Source: Chitinophagaceae bacterium (GTDB lineage: Bacteria > Bacteroidota > Bacteroidia > Chitinophagales > Chitinophagaceae). From it: 10,790 nucleotides of DNA. Below, piece after piece: positions 1 through 6,710 of this stretch. The first letter of the stretch is position 1. Each line of letters opens with the position of its first letter. The position numbers were made by a program, and so were the translations under genes. The DNA lies in contig JALOMC010000054.1 of assembly GCA_025455665.1 (NCBI GenBank), positions 1-10,790 on the forward strand, given 5' to 3'. Under the pieces are notes generated by a model that saw only the letters and a program-made list of their open reading frames with translations, did not search any database and was not told the origin of the DNA.

Positions 1-1722
1 AGCTTCGTACGCTGCACCTGCAAAAGCAGCTTTTTGCTCGCCGCCGATGGCCGTAGTGGCCCAAGTGATGCCGCCCATACTACCGCCGCTGCCGCTGGTG
101 CTAAGCACCAAATGGCTTTGTACATCATTGCCCACACTGCTGTTGTTCCATATTTCCATCACCCGGGCCGGGCCGCCGTGGCCATATACCCCAGGGTTGG
201 GTTGGTTGATGCCAATAGCGCCATTGCCTTTTATGCGCAGCAATTCATTGGAACTGGTGGCACTGCCCGCCGAGTAAAAAACATGGTCGGCATTGCTGGC
301 ATCGGTTTGGTAGCGCAGCACACCACCGTTTATACCAAAGCCATAGTACTGGTGATCGTTGTTGGCACCTTCATACAATACTATTTTTCTATTCACAGTG
401 GTATTGGCAAATTGCAGCGGGGCATTAGTACCGGCTACACCAATACCAACGTTGCCATTGCCTTTTATGCGCAGCAATTCGTTGGAAGCTGTAGCAGAAG
501 CCGCCGAGTAAAAAACATGGTCGGTGCCTATTGCATCGGTCTGGTAGCGCAAAGCCCCACCAACAAGACCAAATGGGCCTCCAATGTTAAACCCGTCTAC
601 ACCAAATCCTATAAACTGGTGATCATTGTTGACGTTTTCATATAAAACAATTTTCCGGCTTTGCGACGTGCTGCTGAATTGTAGCGGCGCATTGGGGTTG
701 TCTACATTGCTGAGGCCTATATTACCATTTCGCAGCACTGTAATGGCGTTGCTGCGGAAATTATCATTGGCTCCATTGCCTATCTGAAAAATTCGGTCTG
801 TTGGAGCAGATACAGCGGCATTGGGTGCGTCCCTATCATCGTTGTACCTGCCAAAAGATGCGCTACCAACCGATTTTGCCCGGGTACCTATACCGCTTGC
901 TAATGAGCCCACACCACTTGCATGCGTAAATTGACCGAAGGAAACTGAATGGTCGTTGGTGCCCATGGCAGTGCTTGCATCCCCACTAGCCAAGCCACCT
1001 TGCCCCATGGCAGTGCTGGCCGAACCACGGGCAATGCTTCCTAAGCCCATGGCGGTGCTGAAATTGCCATTGGCAATAGTACTTTCTCCTATGGCGGTGC
1101 TGCTTGGGCCTCCGGCAACGGTTAAGTACCCCATGGCGGTGCTCACGAAACCGGAGGCCTTTGATCCAAAACCCGAAGCGAAAGAGTAACGGCCAATACT
1201 GTCGGCGTCCCATTCAGTACTGGTAGCGAAGCCAGCCCGAAACGCCGCTTTATCGGCATACCACATCATACGCCGGCCGTTGCCACTGATGGGTACCGGT
1301 CCTGCTGGTAATGGCGCAAAGCTGGGAGCGGCAAACAGCACGTTGCTATCAACCACATGCAGGCGGGCTGCAGGAGTAGAAGTGCCGATACCCACACGCC
1401 CGTTGTTGGTATTAGAAATATTCGTGCCACTGATTTGCCAAAATCCACCCGGTGTAGCCGTGGTGGTCAGTCGCCGCCAGCCACCGGCACTGCGTACCAT
1501 CAGGGCGGCACTGTCGGTATCAAACACAATCAATCCATTGGCAGGTGTAGCAATGGCGTTGCGCTGGGCGGCCGTCATACGCGGAGGCAGCAGGCCTCGG
1601 GTGGTGCTGCTTACATCCAGGGCGGCGCTGGCAGCCGGTGTAGTGGTACCAATGCCTACCGTGGATTGCGCCTGAGAAAGTGTAAAAACAAACAAGCATA
1701 TAGCAGCTAGCAGCACTCTCAT
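1..1722 (-). CDS. Secreted fibre/adhesin-like protein with YadA-type head repeats (C-terminus beyond window)
   Basis: The frame is open for 574 codons from an ATG at 1722 to the left edge with no stop, so the gene is partial. Residues 1-19 look like a signal peptide (basic start, LLAAICLFVF core, end near SQAQ). Residues 21-50 carry VGIGTTTP, ALDV and TRGLLPPRMT, the usual N-terminal module of Bacteroidota fibre-like proteins; VGIGTSTP...RLHV repeats it at 110-123. Residues about 179-285 are 14-residue repeats of the STAMG/ASG type, as in trimeric autotransporter heads (Hep_Hag/YadA). Residues 332-499 form two larger tandem repeats. An in-frame ATG at 1749 exists, but a promoter-like element covers that site, so 1722 is preferred. 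By family analogy it is an exported, probably trimeric, surface fibre. Many relatives end in a Peptidase_S74 chaperone or a sorting domain; neither can be seen here. The ligand is unknown. Confidence 0.85.
   Translation of the reverse strand, partial: MRVLLAAICLFVFTLSQAQSTVGIGTTTPAASAALDVSSTTRGLLPPRMTAAQRNAIATPANGLIVFDTDSAALMVRSAGGWRRLTTTATPGGFWQISGTNISNTNNGRVGIGTSTPAARLHVVDSNVLFAAPSFAPLPAGPVPISGNGRRMMWYADKAAFRAGFATSTEWDADSIGRYSFASGFGSKASGFVSTAMGYLTVAGGPSSTAIGESTIANGNFSTAMGLGSIARGSASTAMGQGGLASGDASTAMGTNDHSVSFGQFTHASGVGSLASGIGTRAKSVGSASFGRYNDDRDAPNAAVSAPTDRIFQIGNGANDNFRSNAITVLRNGNIGLSNVDNPNAPLQFSSTSQSRKIVLYENVNNDHQFIGFGVDGFNIGGPFGLVGGALRYQTDAIGTDHVFYSAASATASNELLRIKGNGNVGIGVAGTNAPLQFANTTVNRKIVLYEGANNDHQYYGFGINGGVLRYQTDASNADHVFYSAGSATSSNELLRIKGNGAIGINQPNPGVYGHGGPARVMEIWNNSSVGNDVQSHLVLSTSGSGGSMGGITWATTAIGGEQKAAFAGAAYEA
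226..729 (-). repeat. Two tandem 78-90-residue repeats in the fibre-like protein
   Basis: Residues 332-421 and 422-499 align along their length: NG-N-(I/V)G, NAPLQF, RKIVLYE, NNDHQ, GFG, LRYQTDA, DHVFYSA, SNELLRIKG. The first copy has about 12 extra residues (FNIGGPFGLVGG region). At DNA level, stretches of more than 20 bp are identical between copies, for example the segments around 231-256 and 463-488. A third copy starts at residue 500 (NGAIGIN) but then diverges. This points to a fairly recent internal duplication. Confidence 0.8.
871..1188 (-). repeat. YadA/Hep_Hag-type 42-bp (14-residue) head repeats
   Basis: Inside the fibre-like gene, the segment GCACCGCCATGGG or a close variant recurs at about 42-bp spacing (near 962, 1005, 1046, 1089 and 1130 on the plus strand). 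It encodes STAMG or STAIG followed by an ASG/ANG/ARG-type turn. The pattern decays to ASGVGSLASGIG towards residue 280. Fourteen-residue periodicity with this S-A-G pattern is the signature of left-handed beta-roll head domains in trimeric autotransporter adhesins. Confidence 0.8.
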
Positions 1723-1739
1723 ACAAGTATGGTTTGCTA

Positions 1740-1781
1740 CAAATCTCATGAGCAGCCAGCAGCACTACAATCCCCTGAAAA
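1740..1781 (-). promoter_or_regulatory. Putative promoter/operator of the fibre-like gene
   Basis: On the minus strand TTTTCAGGG (1781-1773) is followed after 25 nt by GAGATTTGTA (1747-1738), which resembles a Bacteroidota -7 element (TAnnTTTG) with a poor first base. Almost the same arrangement precedes the beta-helix gene. A start site near 1735 would leave a short leader before the ATG at 1722 and would exclude the ATG at 1749. No TTTG -33 box is seen, which would fit an activator-dependent promoter. Inference only. Confidence 0.35.
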
Positions 1782-1815
1782 CACCATTTGTGTGCATGTA
1801 TGCGGCAGGGTACAC

Positions 1816-1855
1816 AAAAAAATCCAGCCAGTTGGTTTCCCCAATCTGGCTGGAT
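1816..1855 (-). terminator. Intrinsic terminator after the T9SS cargo gene
   Basis: Reading the minus strand, ATCCAGCCAG (1855-1846) pairs perfectly with CTGGCTGGAT (1831-1822). Up to four more pairs are possible inside (TTGG with CCAA), and the hairpin runs directly into seven T residues (1822-1816). It begins about 30 bp after the stop at 1884, so it closes the beta-helix/T9SS unit and insulates the fibre-like gene downstream. There is no T run on the plus strand, so the direction is clear. Confidence 0.9.
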
Positions 1856-1883
1856 AGCTTCAGGTGTATGGTAAAGTATTGCC

Positions 1884-3476
1884 TTACTCTTTTACAAAAG
1901 GCAGCACAACAGATGCTTCGCCGGCATCCAGCAATTGGAGCCGGTAAGTACCCGCCGGCAGCTGGCTCAAATTGGCGCTCAGCTGCCAGGTGCCGGCTGC
2001 TATCGGCAGCCGCATCAGTACCTGCCCACGCATATTCAGCACGTTGGCTTGCGCAGGTTTGGCCAGTGCGGCCGGTAGCAGCAGCATCAGCTGGCTGCGC
2101 ACGGGGTTGGGCGCTATCATGGCACGGCGCATGCCCTGGCGCTGCAGCAGTGTTATTACACTCGACACGCTGAAGCGGCCATCCTGATCGATCTGCCTGA
2201 TACGATAGTAATGCATACCGGCAGCAGGCTGGGTGTGCAGAAACTGGTACTGCCTGCTGGTAGTACTATTGCCGGCGGCAGCTACCGTACCAATGGCCTC
2301 AAAGCGGCGTCCGTCGGTACTGTGCTCTACCACAAAGTGTTTCGTGTTGGCTTCGTTGGCAGTGCCCCACCACAGCCAGGCCCCATCGTTGCGCATTTCG
2401 CCACGTACATACTGCCAGGTTACCGGCAGGGCCGAGCCCTTGGCAAACGGAACGACCGTGGTAAGACTGTATGGATTATTGCGGCTGCGGATGTACAACA
2501 GGTGGTCGCCTACGGCCACCCCCGACAAGTCAATGGATACATTGAGGTCGACCACATTGACAGATGAAGTGAAAGTAATGGGCGTAGCATTACCAAAACC
2601 AGGATCATCATCAATGAAATACTCAAGCCGCTGCAAAGCAGTAGGCGCTGCCGGCGCTGTAGGGTAAGCGGCGGCTGTCAGGTTATCATACAACCGCAGG
2701 CTGGTCTGGCTCCAGTTGCCTGCCGCATCGCGGGTGCGGATACCCAGTGTGTAAATGGCAGGCGCCGACGGTACAGTGAGCACAAAATTGGCATTGGCAA
2801 TATTGGTGCCCGGTACTATCGGCAGTGCTGTAGCATTGCCCAGCCCGGGATCGGTACCAATGAAGTACTCAGCCGCTACTATATTGCCAGCGGTGTTGCT
2901 ACCAGGATAGGGAATAAGATCGAGCTTCGCCAGCGTTTGCACCGATGTTTGGCTCCACTGCCCCAGCGCATTGCGGGTACGAATACCCACCCGATGAAAG
3001 CCCACCGGAAGTGAAGCCACGTTGAGTACTGCCGCCAGATCAGTCACATTTGATTGAGCGGGTAGTGTTAGTGGCGTAGCGTTGCCAAATCCCGGATCGA
3101 CATTTAAGAAGTACTCGGCCCCTGCCAAATCAGCAGTCGTACCGGCGGTGCCATAAAGCGGCAGATCGAATTTAAAAACGGTAGCCAGCGAAGTAAGGCC
3201 CCAAGCACCATCGGCATTACGAAAACGAAGACCCATAGTCCTCACACCTGCTGGTACACCCACCAGCGATACAATGGTGTTAAGCCCCGCCAAGTCTGTG
3301 CCAGCAGTGATACTGATTGGAGTAGCATTGCCAATGCCCGGATCGGTTACAAAAAAATATTCGCCGGCTACAAGATCAGGGGTGGGCGTGGCTACCGGAT
3401 AATTGGGCTGTGCCCACACCGCTGAAGCCAGTACCACAGTACCCAACAAGGCAGCACATTTTTTAAAAGCTAACAT
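1884..3476 (-). CDS. T9SS type A cargo protein with four 82-residue EYF-DPGxGNAT repeats
   Basis: A 530-residue exported protein. Residues 1-22 are a signal peptide (LLGTVVLASAVWA, cleavage near WAQ). Four repeats begin at Glu39, Glu121, Glu203 and Glu285, exactly 82 residues apart. Each opens EYF...DPGxGNAT and the first three close with (I/L)R(F/T)R(N/D)A.G.W..TS, a beta-rich pattern common in Bacteroidota surface proteins. Residues about 355-445 form a beta-sandwich-like domain (VEHSTDGRRFEAIG ... YYRIRQIDQDG). Residues about 453-530 are a T9SS type A sorting domain: APNP, then VLNMRGQ, then LPAGTYRLQL near the end. By family knowledge the protein crosses the outer membrane through the Por/Spr secretion system and is anchored or released. 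It is 42 bp downstream of the beta-helix gene with no terminator between, so the two are probably co-transcribed. No catalytic residues are recognised; the ligand is unknown. Confidence 0.94.
   Translation of the reverse strand: MLAFKKCAALLGTVVLASAVWAQPNYPVATPTPDLVAGEYFFVTDPGIGNATPISITAGTDLAGLNTIVSLVGVPAGVRTMGLRFRNADGAWGLTSLATVFKFDLPLYGTAGTTADLAGAEYFLNVDPGFGNATPLTLPAQSNVTDLAAVLNVASLPVGFHRVGIRTRNALGQWSQTSVQTLAKLDLIPYPGSNTAGNIVAAEYFIGTDPGLGNATALPIVPGTNIANANFVLTVPSAPAIYTLGIRTRDAAGNWSQTSLRLYDNLTAAAYPTAPAAPTALQRLEYFIDDDPGFGNATPITFTSSVNVVDLNVSIDLSGVAVGDHLLYIRSRNNPYSLTTVVPFAKGSALPVTWQYVRGEMRNDGAWLWWGTANEANTKHFVVEHSTDGRRFEAIGTVAAAGNSTTSRQYQFLHTQPAAGMHYYRIRQIDQDGRFSVSSVITLLQRQGMRRAMIAPNPVRSQLMLLLPAALAKPAQANVLNMRGQVLMRLPIAAGTWQLSANLSQLPAGTYRLQLLDAGEASVVLPFVKE
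2442..3377 (-). repeat. Four 246-bp (82-residue) coding repeats
   Basis: Repeat starts at residues 39, 121, 203 and 285 of the T9SS cargo protein are separated by 82 residues each time. The core is EYF, a variable triplet, then DPG(I/F/L)GNAT, a variable stretch and a conserved arginine-rich strand. The fourth unit drops the GxW ending (it reads SRNNPYSLTT). The DNA copies have diverged, so this is an old duplication kept in strict length register rather than a recent expansion. Confidence 0.9.
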
Positions 3477-3518
3477 AGCTGGTTGATTTTTAGCGATGAT
3501 GCAATGAAATCAACACGC

Positions 3519-4565
3519 CTAGTTATTGCTGCGGGTGCTGAGCGTAATATTCATGGTGGTGGCCGCAGCGGGTACCGTAGCAGGCGTTGTAAGCGAGTAA
3601 ATGCTGGGAATGGGCGGAATACCACTCAGGCGATACGGATCGGCCGTACCAAACGGGCCCACATCGGGGGTAACGCCGCCCACAGTTTCGCCAGCGCCAA
3701 TAGCAATGGAGCTGGGGCTGAGCCGATAGCGGCCATCAACAGTACCAGTATTCAAAATAATGCGGGTGACATCATTGGCAGGTGCAGACTGATTGCCATT
3801 ACCGGCAGGAAAAACATTGGCAAATTGCGAAATGTTGTGACGTACCACACAATTGGTGGCGTTAAAGCCTGGCCCGCCCACATTGATCAAAATATTGTTG
3901 GCAAAGTAGGCGTTTTGAATGACCACGGAGCTGGTGAACAGATTGTTCCTGATAAGAGCACTCAATACATTTGCACTGGAGGTGTTCAAGCCGGTCGTGA
4001 ATATGCAATTGGTAATCTCCAGGTCGACAAAATTGAAGGTACTATAGCTAAACCCAGCCGAAATAAAGCATTTATTGAAGCGAATACCAACAGCCTGCTG
4101 GCCAGCGGTAGCATTCGTGTTCCAGCTAATACCAGAGACGATATAGCATCTTTCAAACGTGATATTATCTGCTCTTGGATCCAGCCAGAGCGTACCAAGT
4201 TCTACACCCAGGAATCTGCTCCCGGTCGCCAGTGTATCAAAAGCAAGGGCAGAAGCGAAGCGGGCGCCATTGACATTTGCCTGCAGGCCAGTATTTCCCG
4301 GGAAACTTACGTTGGCAGGGTCTAAAAAATACCCCGGACCAATGATCACCAGTCTCTTGTTCAGTTGCGTGGGTGTATAGGCAGTAGCCGATGGTTCAAG
4401 GTAGAGGGTGTCGCCATTCAAAACACTGGCGCTGGCCACTGCCGTATTGAAGTTGTTGAAAGCAGCAGATGCACCGGCATTGTTGTTGACGCGGTGTACT
4501 GTGGCATTTACCTGTACTGCGCCCAGTAGCATGGCACAGCCCAGCAAGAGTGAAGTTGTTTTCAT
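3519..4565 (-). CDS. Secreted right-handed parallel beta-helix protein
   Basis: A 348-residue protein with a signal peptide (residues 1-21, SLLLGCAMLLGAVQVNA). The N-cap VHRVNNN..., then GDTLYLEPS and KRLVIIGPGYFL at about 70-81, is the typical opening of Bacteroidota pectate-lyase-like beta-helix proteins. Residues about 100-255 show short rungs with N/C/F ladders (NITFERCYIV, IRFNKCFIS, LEITNCIFT, LIRNNLF, YFANNILINV). The tail has GPFGTADPYRLSGIPPIPSIY and ends STRSNN. I see neither a convincing T9SS sorting domain nor polysaccharide-lyase catalytic residues, so an enzymatic role is not claimed. The ATG at 4565 gives a good signal peptide. It is the first gene of a two-gene unit with the T9SS cargo gene and is divergent from the histidine kinase, which suggests regulation by that system. 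The function is not established. Confidence 0.92.
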   Translation of the reverse strand: MKTTSLLLGCAMLLGAVQVNATVHRVNNNAGASAAFNNFNTAVASASVLNGDTLYLEPSATAYTPTQLNKRLVIIGPGYFLDPANVSFPGNTGLQANVNGARFASALAFDTLATGSRFLGVELGTLWLDPRADNITFERCYIVSGISWNTNATAGQQAVGIRFNKCFISAGFSYSTFNFVDLEITNCIFTTGLNTSSANVLSALIRNNLFTSSVVIQNAYFANNILINVGGPGFNATNCVVRHNISQFANVFPAGNGNQSAPANDVTRIILNTGTVDGRYRLSPSSIAIGAGETVGGVTPDVGPFGTADPYRLSGIPPIPSIYSLTTPATVPAAATTMNITLSTRSNN

Positions 4566-4644
4566 AGGATAACGATTTTTTAAAAAAGCTGAATGACAAA
4601 TGAGGATTTAGGTAGTGGTCCGCCGGCAAGGCGTCTACTCCATA

Positions 4645-4691
4645 CAAATATCGTCTGCTTACCTTCGATTTTCACTCCCTGAAAATAGGGA
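4645..4691 (-). promoter_or_regulatory. Putative promoter and inverted-repeat operator of the beta-helix unit
   Basis: The intergenic stretch holds the inverted repeat TCCCT-N6-AGGGA (4676-4691). On the minus strand its inner sequence reads TTTTCAGGG (4685-4677). After 24 nt comes GATATTTG (4652-4645), which matches the Bacteroidota -7 consensus TAnnTTTG except for its first base. A start site near 4640 would put the repeat centre at about -43, a usual place for an activator dimer. No TTTG -33 box is seen. The element also lies about 80 bp upstream of the divergent kinase start and might act on it. Role inferred from sequence only. Confidence 0.4.
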
Positions 4692-4766
4692 TACGCCATC
4701 CCCCAAACCGGTGAAATTGGCTTAATGGGTTGGTGCTACTACAGTGGCTGGCTATCTTGTACGCCT

Positions 4767-6710
4767 ATGCCGATACTGAGAAAACAACTACTGCGGAGCT
4801 TTGCCACCGTATGTGTCGTGGGCTGCTGGCTGGTAAGTGCCGCACAGTCGGCTCAGCTGGCCGACACCGTGCAGCTACTGGCCGATATAAAAACCGCCCA
4901 AGGGCTGGAAGCTACCGACCTGGAAGGTGCCAAAAGTATATACCGGCGGGTGCGGCAGCGCAGCGAGCAGATAGGATGGCGAACGGGCACTTTTAAATAC
5001 TACGCCAACTACACAGCGGTGCTGATGATGCAGTCTCGTGCCGATAGTAGCCTGACGCTGAACCTGGAAGCGCTGGCCCTGGCCCGCCGCAGTAGCCGGC
5101 CCGAAGAACTGATGGGCGTGCTTACCAACCTGGGGCGTACCTACACCGCGCTGGATGCCCACGAACAGGCCATTGACCACCTGCTGGAAGCAAGGCAGGT
5201 GGCCACACAATACCAACTGACACAGCAATCGGGCATTTTAGTAGACAACCTGGCACTGGCATATGGAGCACTGCGCCGCTTTCCCGAGGCCATCCGCTAT
5301 CACCACGAAGCCATCAGCTACTTTGGCCCTCAGCAGGATACGGTCGGCATCGCCTATAGCTACAGCAATTTGGGCATCGCCTTCCTGCGCAGCCAGCAGT
5401 ACGATTCGGCCAGCTGGTACCTGCAAGCGGCCGCCACCCTCAACCAACGCCTGAACGATAGCTATCTGCGCTTGACCATTTTGCTCAATGAGGCCAGTGT
5501 GTTGTTGATGAAAAAAGAATATGCCGCTATGCGCCCTTTGTGCGAACAAGCACTGGCGCTGGCACAGCAGCTGGCACAAGGTGAGCGGGCCAGTAGTGCC
5601 TTGTTTGGCCTTGCACTGGCCGATTTTTTTGACCGTCGCTTTTCCTCGGCTACTACCCATGCACGGCAGGGCTTGCAATATGCCAAAGAAGCCTCCTCGA
5701 AAAGCGGCATGCAAAAACACCTGGAACTGCTGAGCGAACTGGCTATTGTAGCCAATGACCTGCCCTTGTACGACAGCCTGAACCGCGAAAGCAACGCCCT
5801 GAGCGATAGTATTAACAACGAGGTGATTCAAAAAAGCAGCCTCGGACTGCAGATACGGTACGAAACCAGCCAACAGCAGCTGCGCATAGCCAGCCTGGAA
5901 AAAGACCAGGCAGTAAAGCGGCAATGGAACTGGCTATTGGCCTTCGCCCTGGCCGCGGCCGCCATTATTGGCTATCTCATGTACCGTATGTTTAAAAACC
6001 GGCAGCAGCTGGCACGCCAACATGCTGCCCTGCAGCAGCACCGCATAGAAGAACTGGAACAGGCGCAACAGTTGCTGGCTACACAGGCGCTACTAAAAGG
6101 GCAGGAAGAGGAGCGCACCCGATTGGCCCGCGACCTGCACGATGGCCTGGGCAGCATGCTGAGCGGCGTGAAGCTGAGCCTGGGGGCTGTAAAAGGAAAT
6201 ATGTTGCTGACCGACGAGTATGCCCAACTATTTGGCCGGGCCCTGGACAAACTGGACGAAAGCATAGCTGAAATGCGCCGGGTAGCCCACAGCATGATGC
6301 CAGAGGCGCTGCTGCGGCTGGGCCTGCAGCAGGCAATACAAGACTTTTGCGATGGGCTCAAAAGCATTTCACCCATGAAGATCAGCTGCCAGCTTTATGG
6401 CGATAGCAAACGCCTGAGCGCTGGTGCCGAAATAGTGATATACCGGGTGGTACAAGAGCTGGTAAATAATGTGCTGAAACACGCCGAGGCTACGGAACTG
6501 TTGGTACAAGTGGTGCAATCAGCTGAGCAAATCAGCATTACGGTAGAAGATAACGGACGCGGCTTTGACCAGCGCATACTGCCTGCGGGTGCAGGCTTGC
6601 AAAATGTACAATCTCGTGTGGCATACCTCAACGGACAGCTGGAGATAAAATCGCTTGCAGGCCACGGCACCTTTATACATTTCGACATTCCAATTGAAAC
6701 ATCCGCATGA
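4767..6710 (+). CDS. TPR-containing sensor histidine kinase, HisKA_3/HATPase_c (NarL/DesK type)
   Basis: A membrane histidine kinase, 647 residues from ATG 4767. An in-frame ATG at 4725 would add 14 residues ahead of the signal peptide; 4767 is preferred because it puts the basic and hydrophobic segment at the very start. Residues 1-28 are the signal peptide. Residues about 40-350 are helical TPR-like repeats in the periplasm (for example GRTYTALDAHEQAIDHLLEA at 123-142). One membrane helix spans about 388-408 and a coiled coil about 410-450. The HisKA_3 box RLARDLHDGLG carries the phospho-acceptor His458. The ATPase N box ELVNNVLKH is at 564-572, DNGRGFD at 595-601, and a G-rich GAGLQNV box follows. 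It should autophosphorylate and pass phosphate to the regulator encoded immediately downstream; their 4-bp ATGA overlap implies coupled translation. The TPR ligand is unknown; peptides or envelope proteins are plausible. Confidence 0.95.
   Translation: MPILRKQLLRSFATVCVVGCWLVSAAQSAQLADTVQLLADIKTAQGLEATDLEGAKSIYRRVRQRSEQIGWRTGTFKYYANYTAVLMMQSRADSSLTLNLEALALARRSSRPEELMGVLTNLGRTYTALDAHEQAIDHLLEARQVATQYQLTQQSGILVDNLALAYGALRRFPEAIRYHHEAISYFGPQQDTVGIAYSYSNLGIAFLRSQQYDSASWYLQAAATLNQRLNDSYLRLTILLNEASVLLMKKEYAAMRPLCEQALALAQQLAQGERASSALFGLALADFFDRRFSSATTHARQGLQYAKEASSKSGMQKHLELLSELAIVANDLPLYDSLNRESNALSDSINNEVIQKSSLGLQIRYETSQQQLRIASLEKDQAVKRQWNWLLAFALAAAAIIGYLMYRMFKNRQQLARQHAALQQHRIEELEQAQQLLATQALLKGQEEERTRLARDLHDGLGSMLSGVKLSLGAVKGNMLLTDEYAQLFGRALDKLDESIAEMRRVAHSMMPEALLRLGLQQAIQDFCDGLKSISPMKISCQLYGDSKRLSAGAEIVIYRVVQELVNNVLKHAEATELLVQVVQSAEQISITVEDNGRGFDQRILPAGAGLQNVQSRVAYLNGQLEIKSLAGHGTFIHFDIPIETSA

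Noticed and set aside
34..645. A 203-codon plus-strand open frame with an apparent internal repeat (AIAFYAQQF...RRVKNMVG twice).
   Set aside because: The repeat is the antisense reading of the LLRIKG/DHVFYSA module of the minus-strand fibre-like gene; the frame is a shadow.
3483..4325. A 280-codon plus-strand open frame opposite the beta-helix gene.
   Set aside because: It is exactly antisense to a gene with a signal peptide and recognisable fold motifs; its translation has no signal or domain pattern, and it ends arbitrarily inside that gene.
4725..4766. Upstream ATG at 4725 as the kinase start.
   Set aside because: It would put 14 non-basic residues ahead of a good signal peptide; kept as a possible alternative but judged less likely than ATG 4767.
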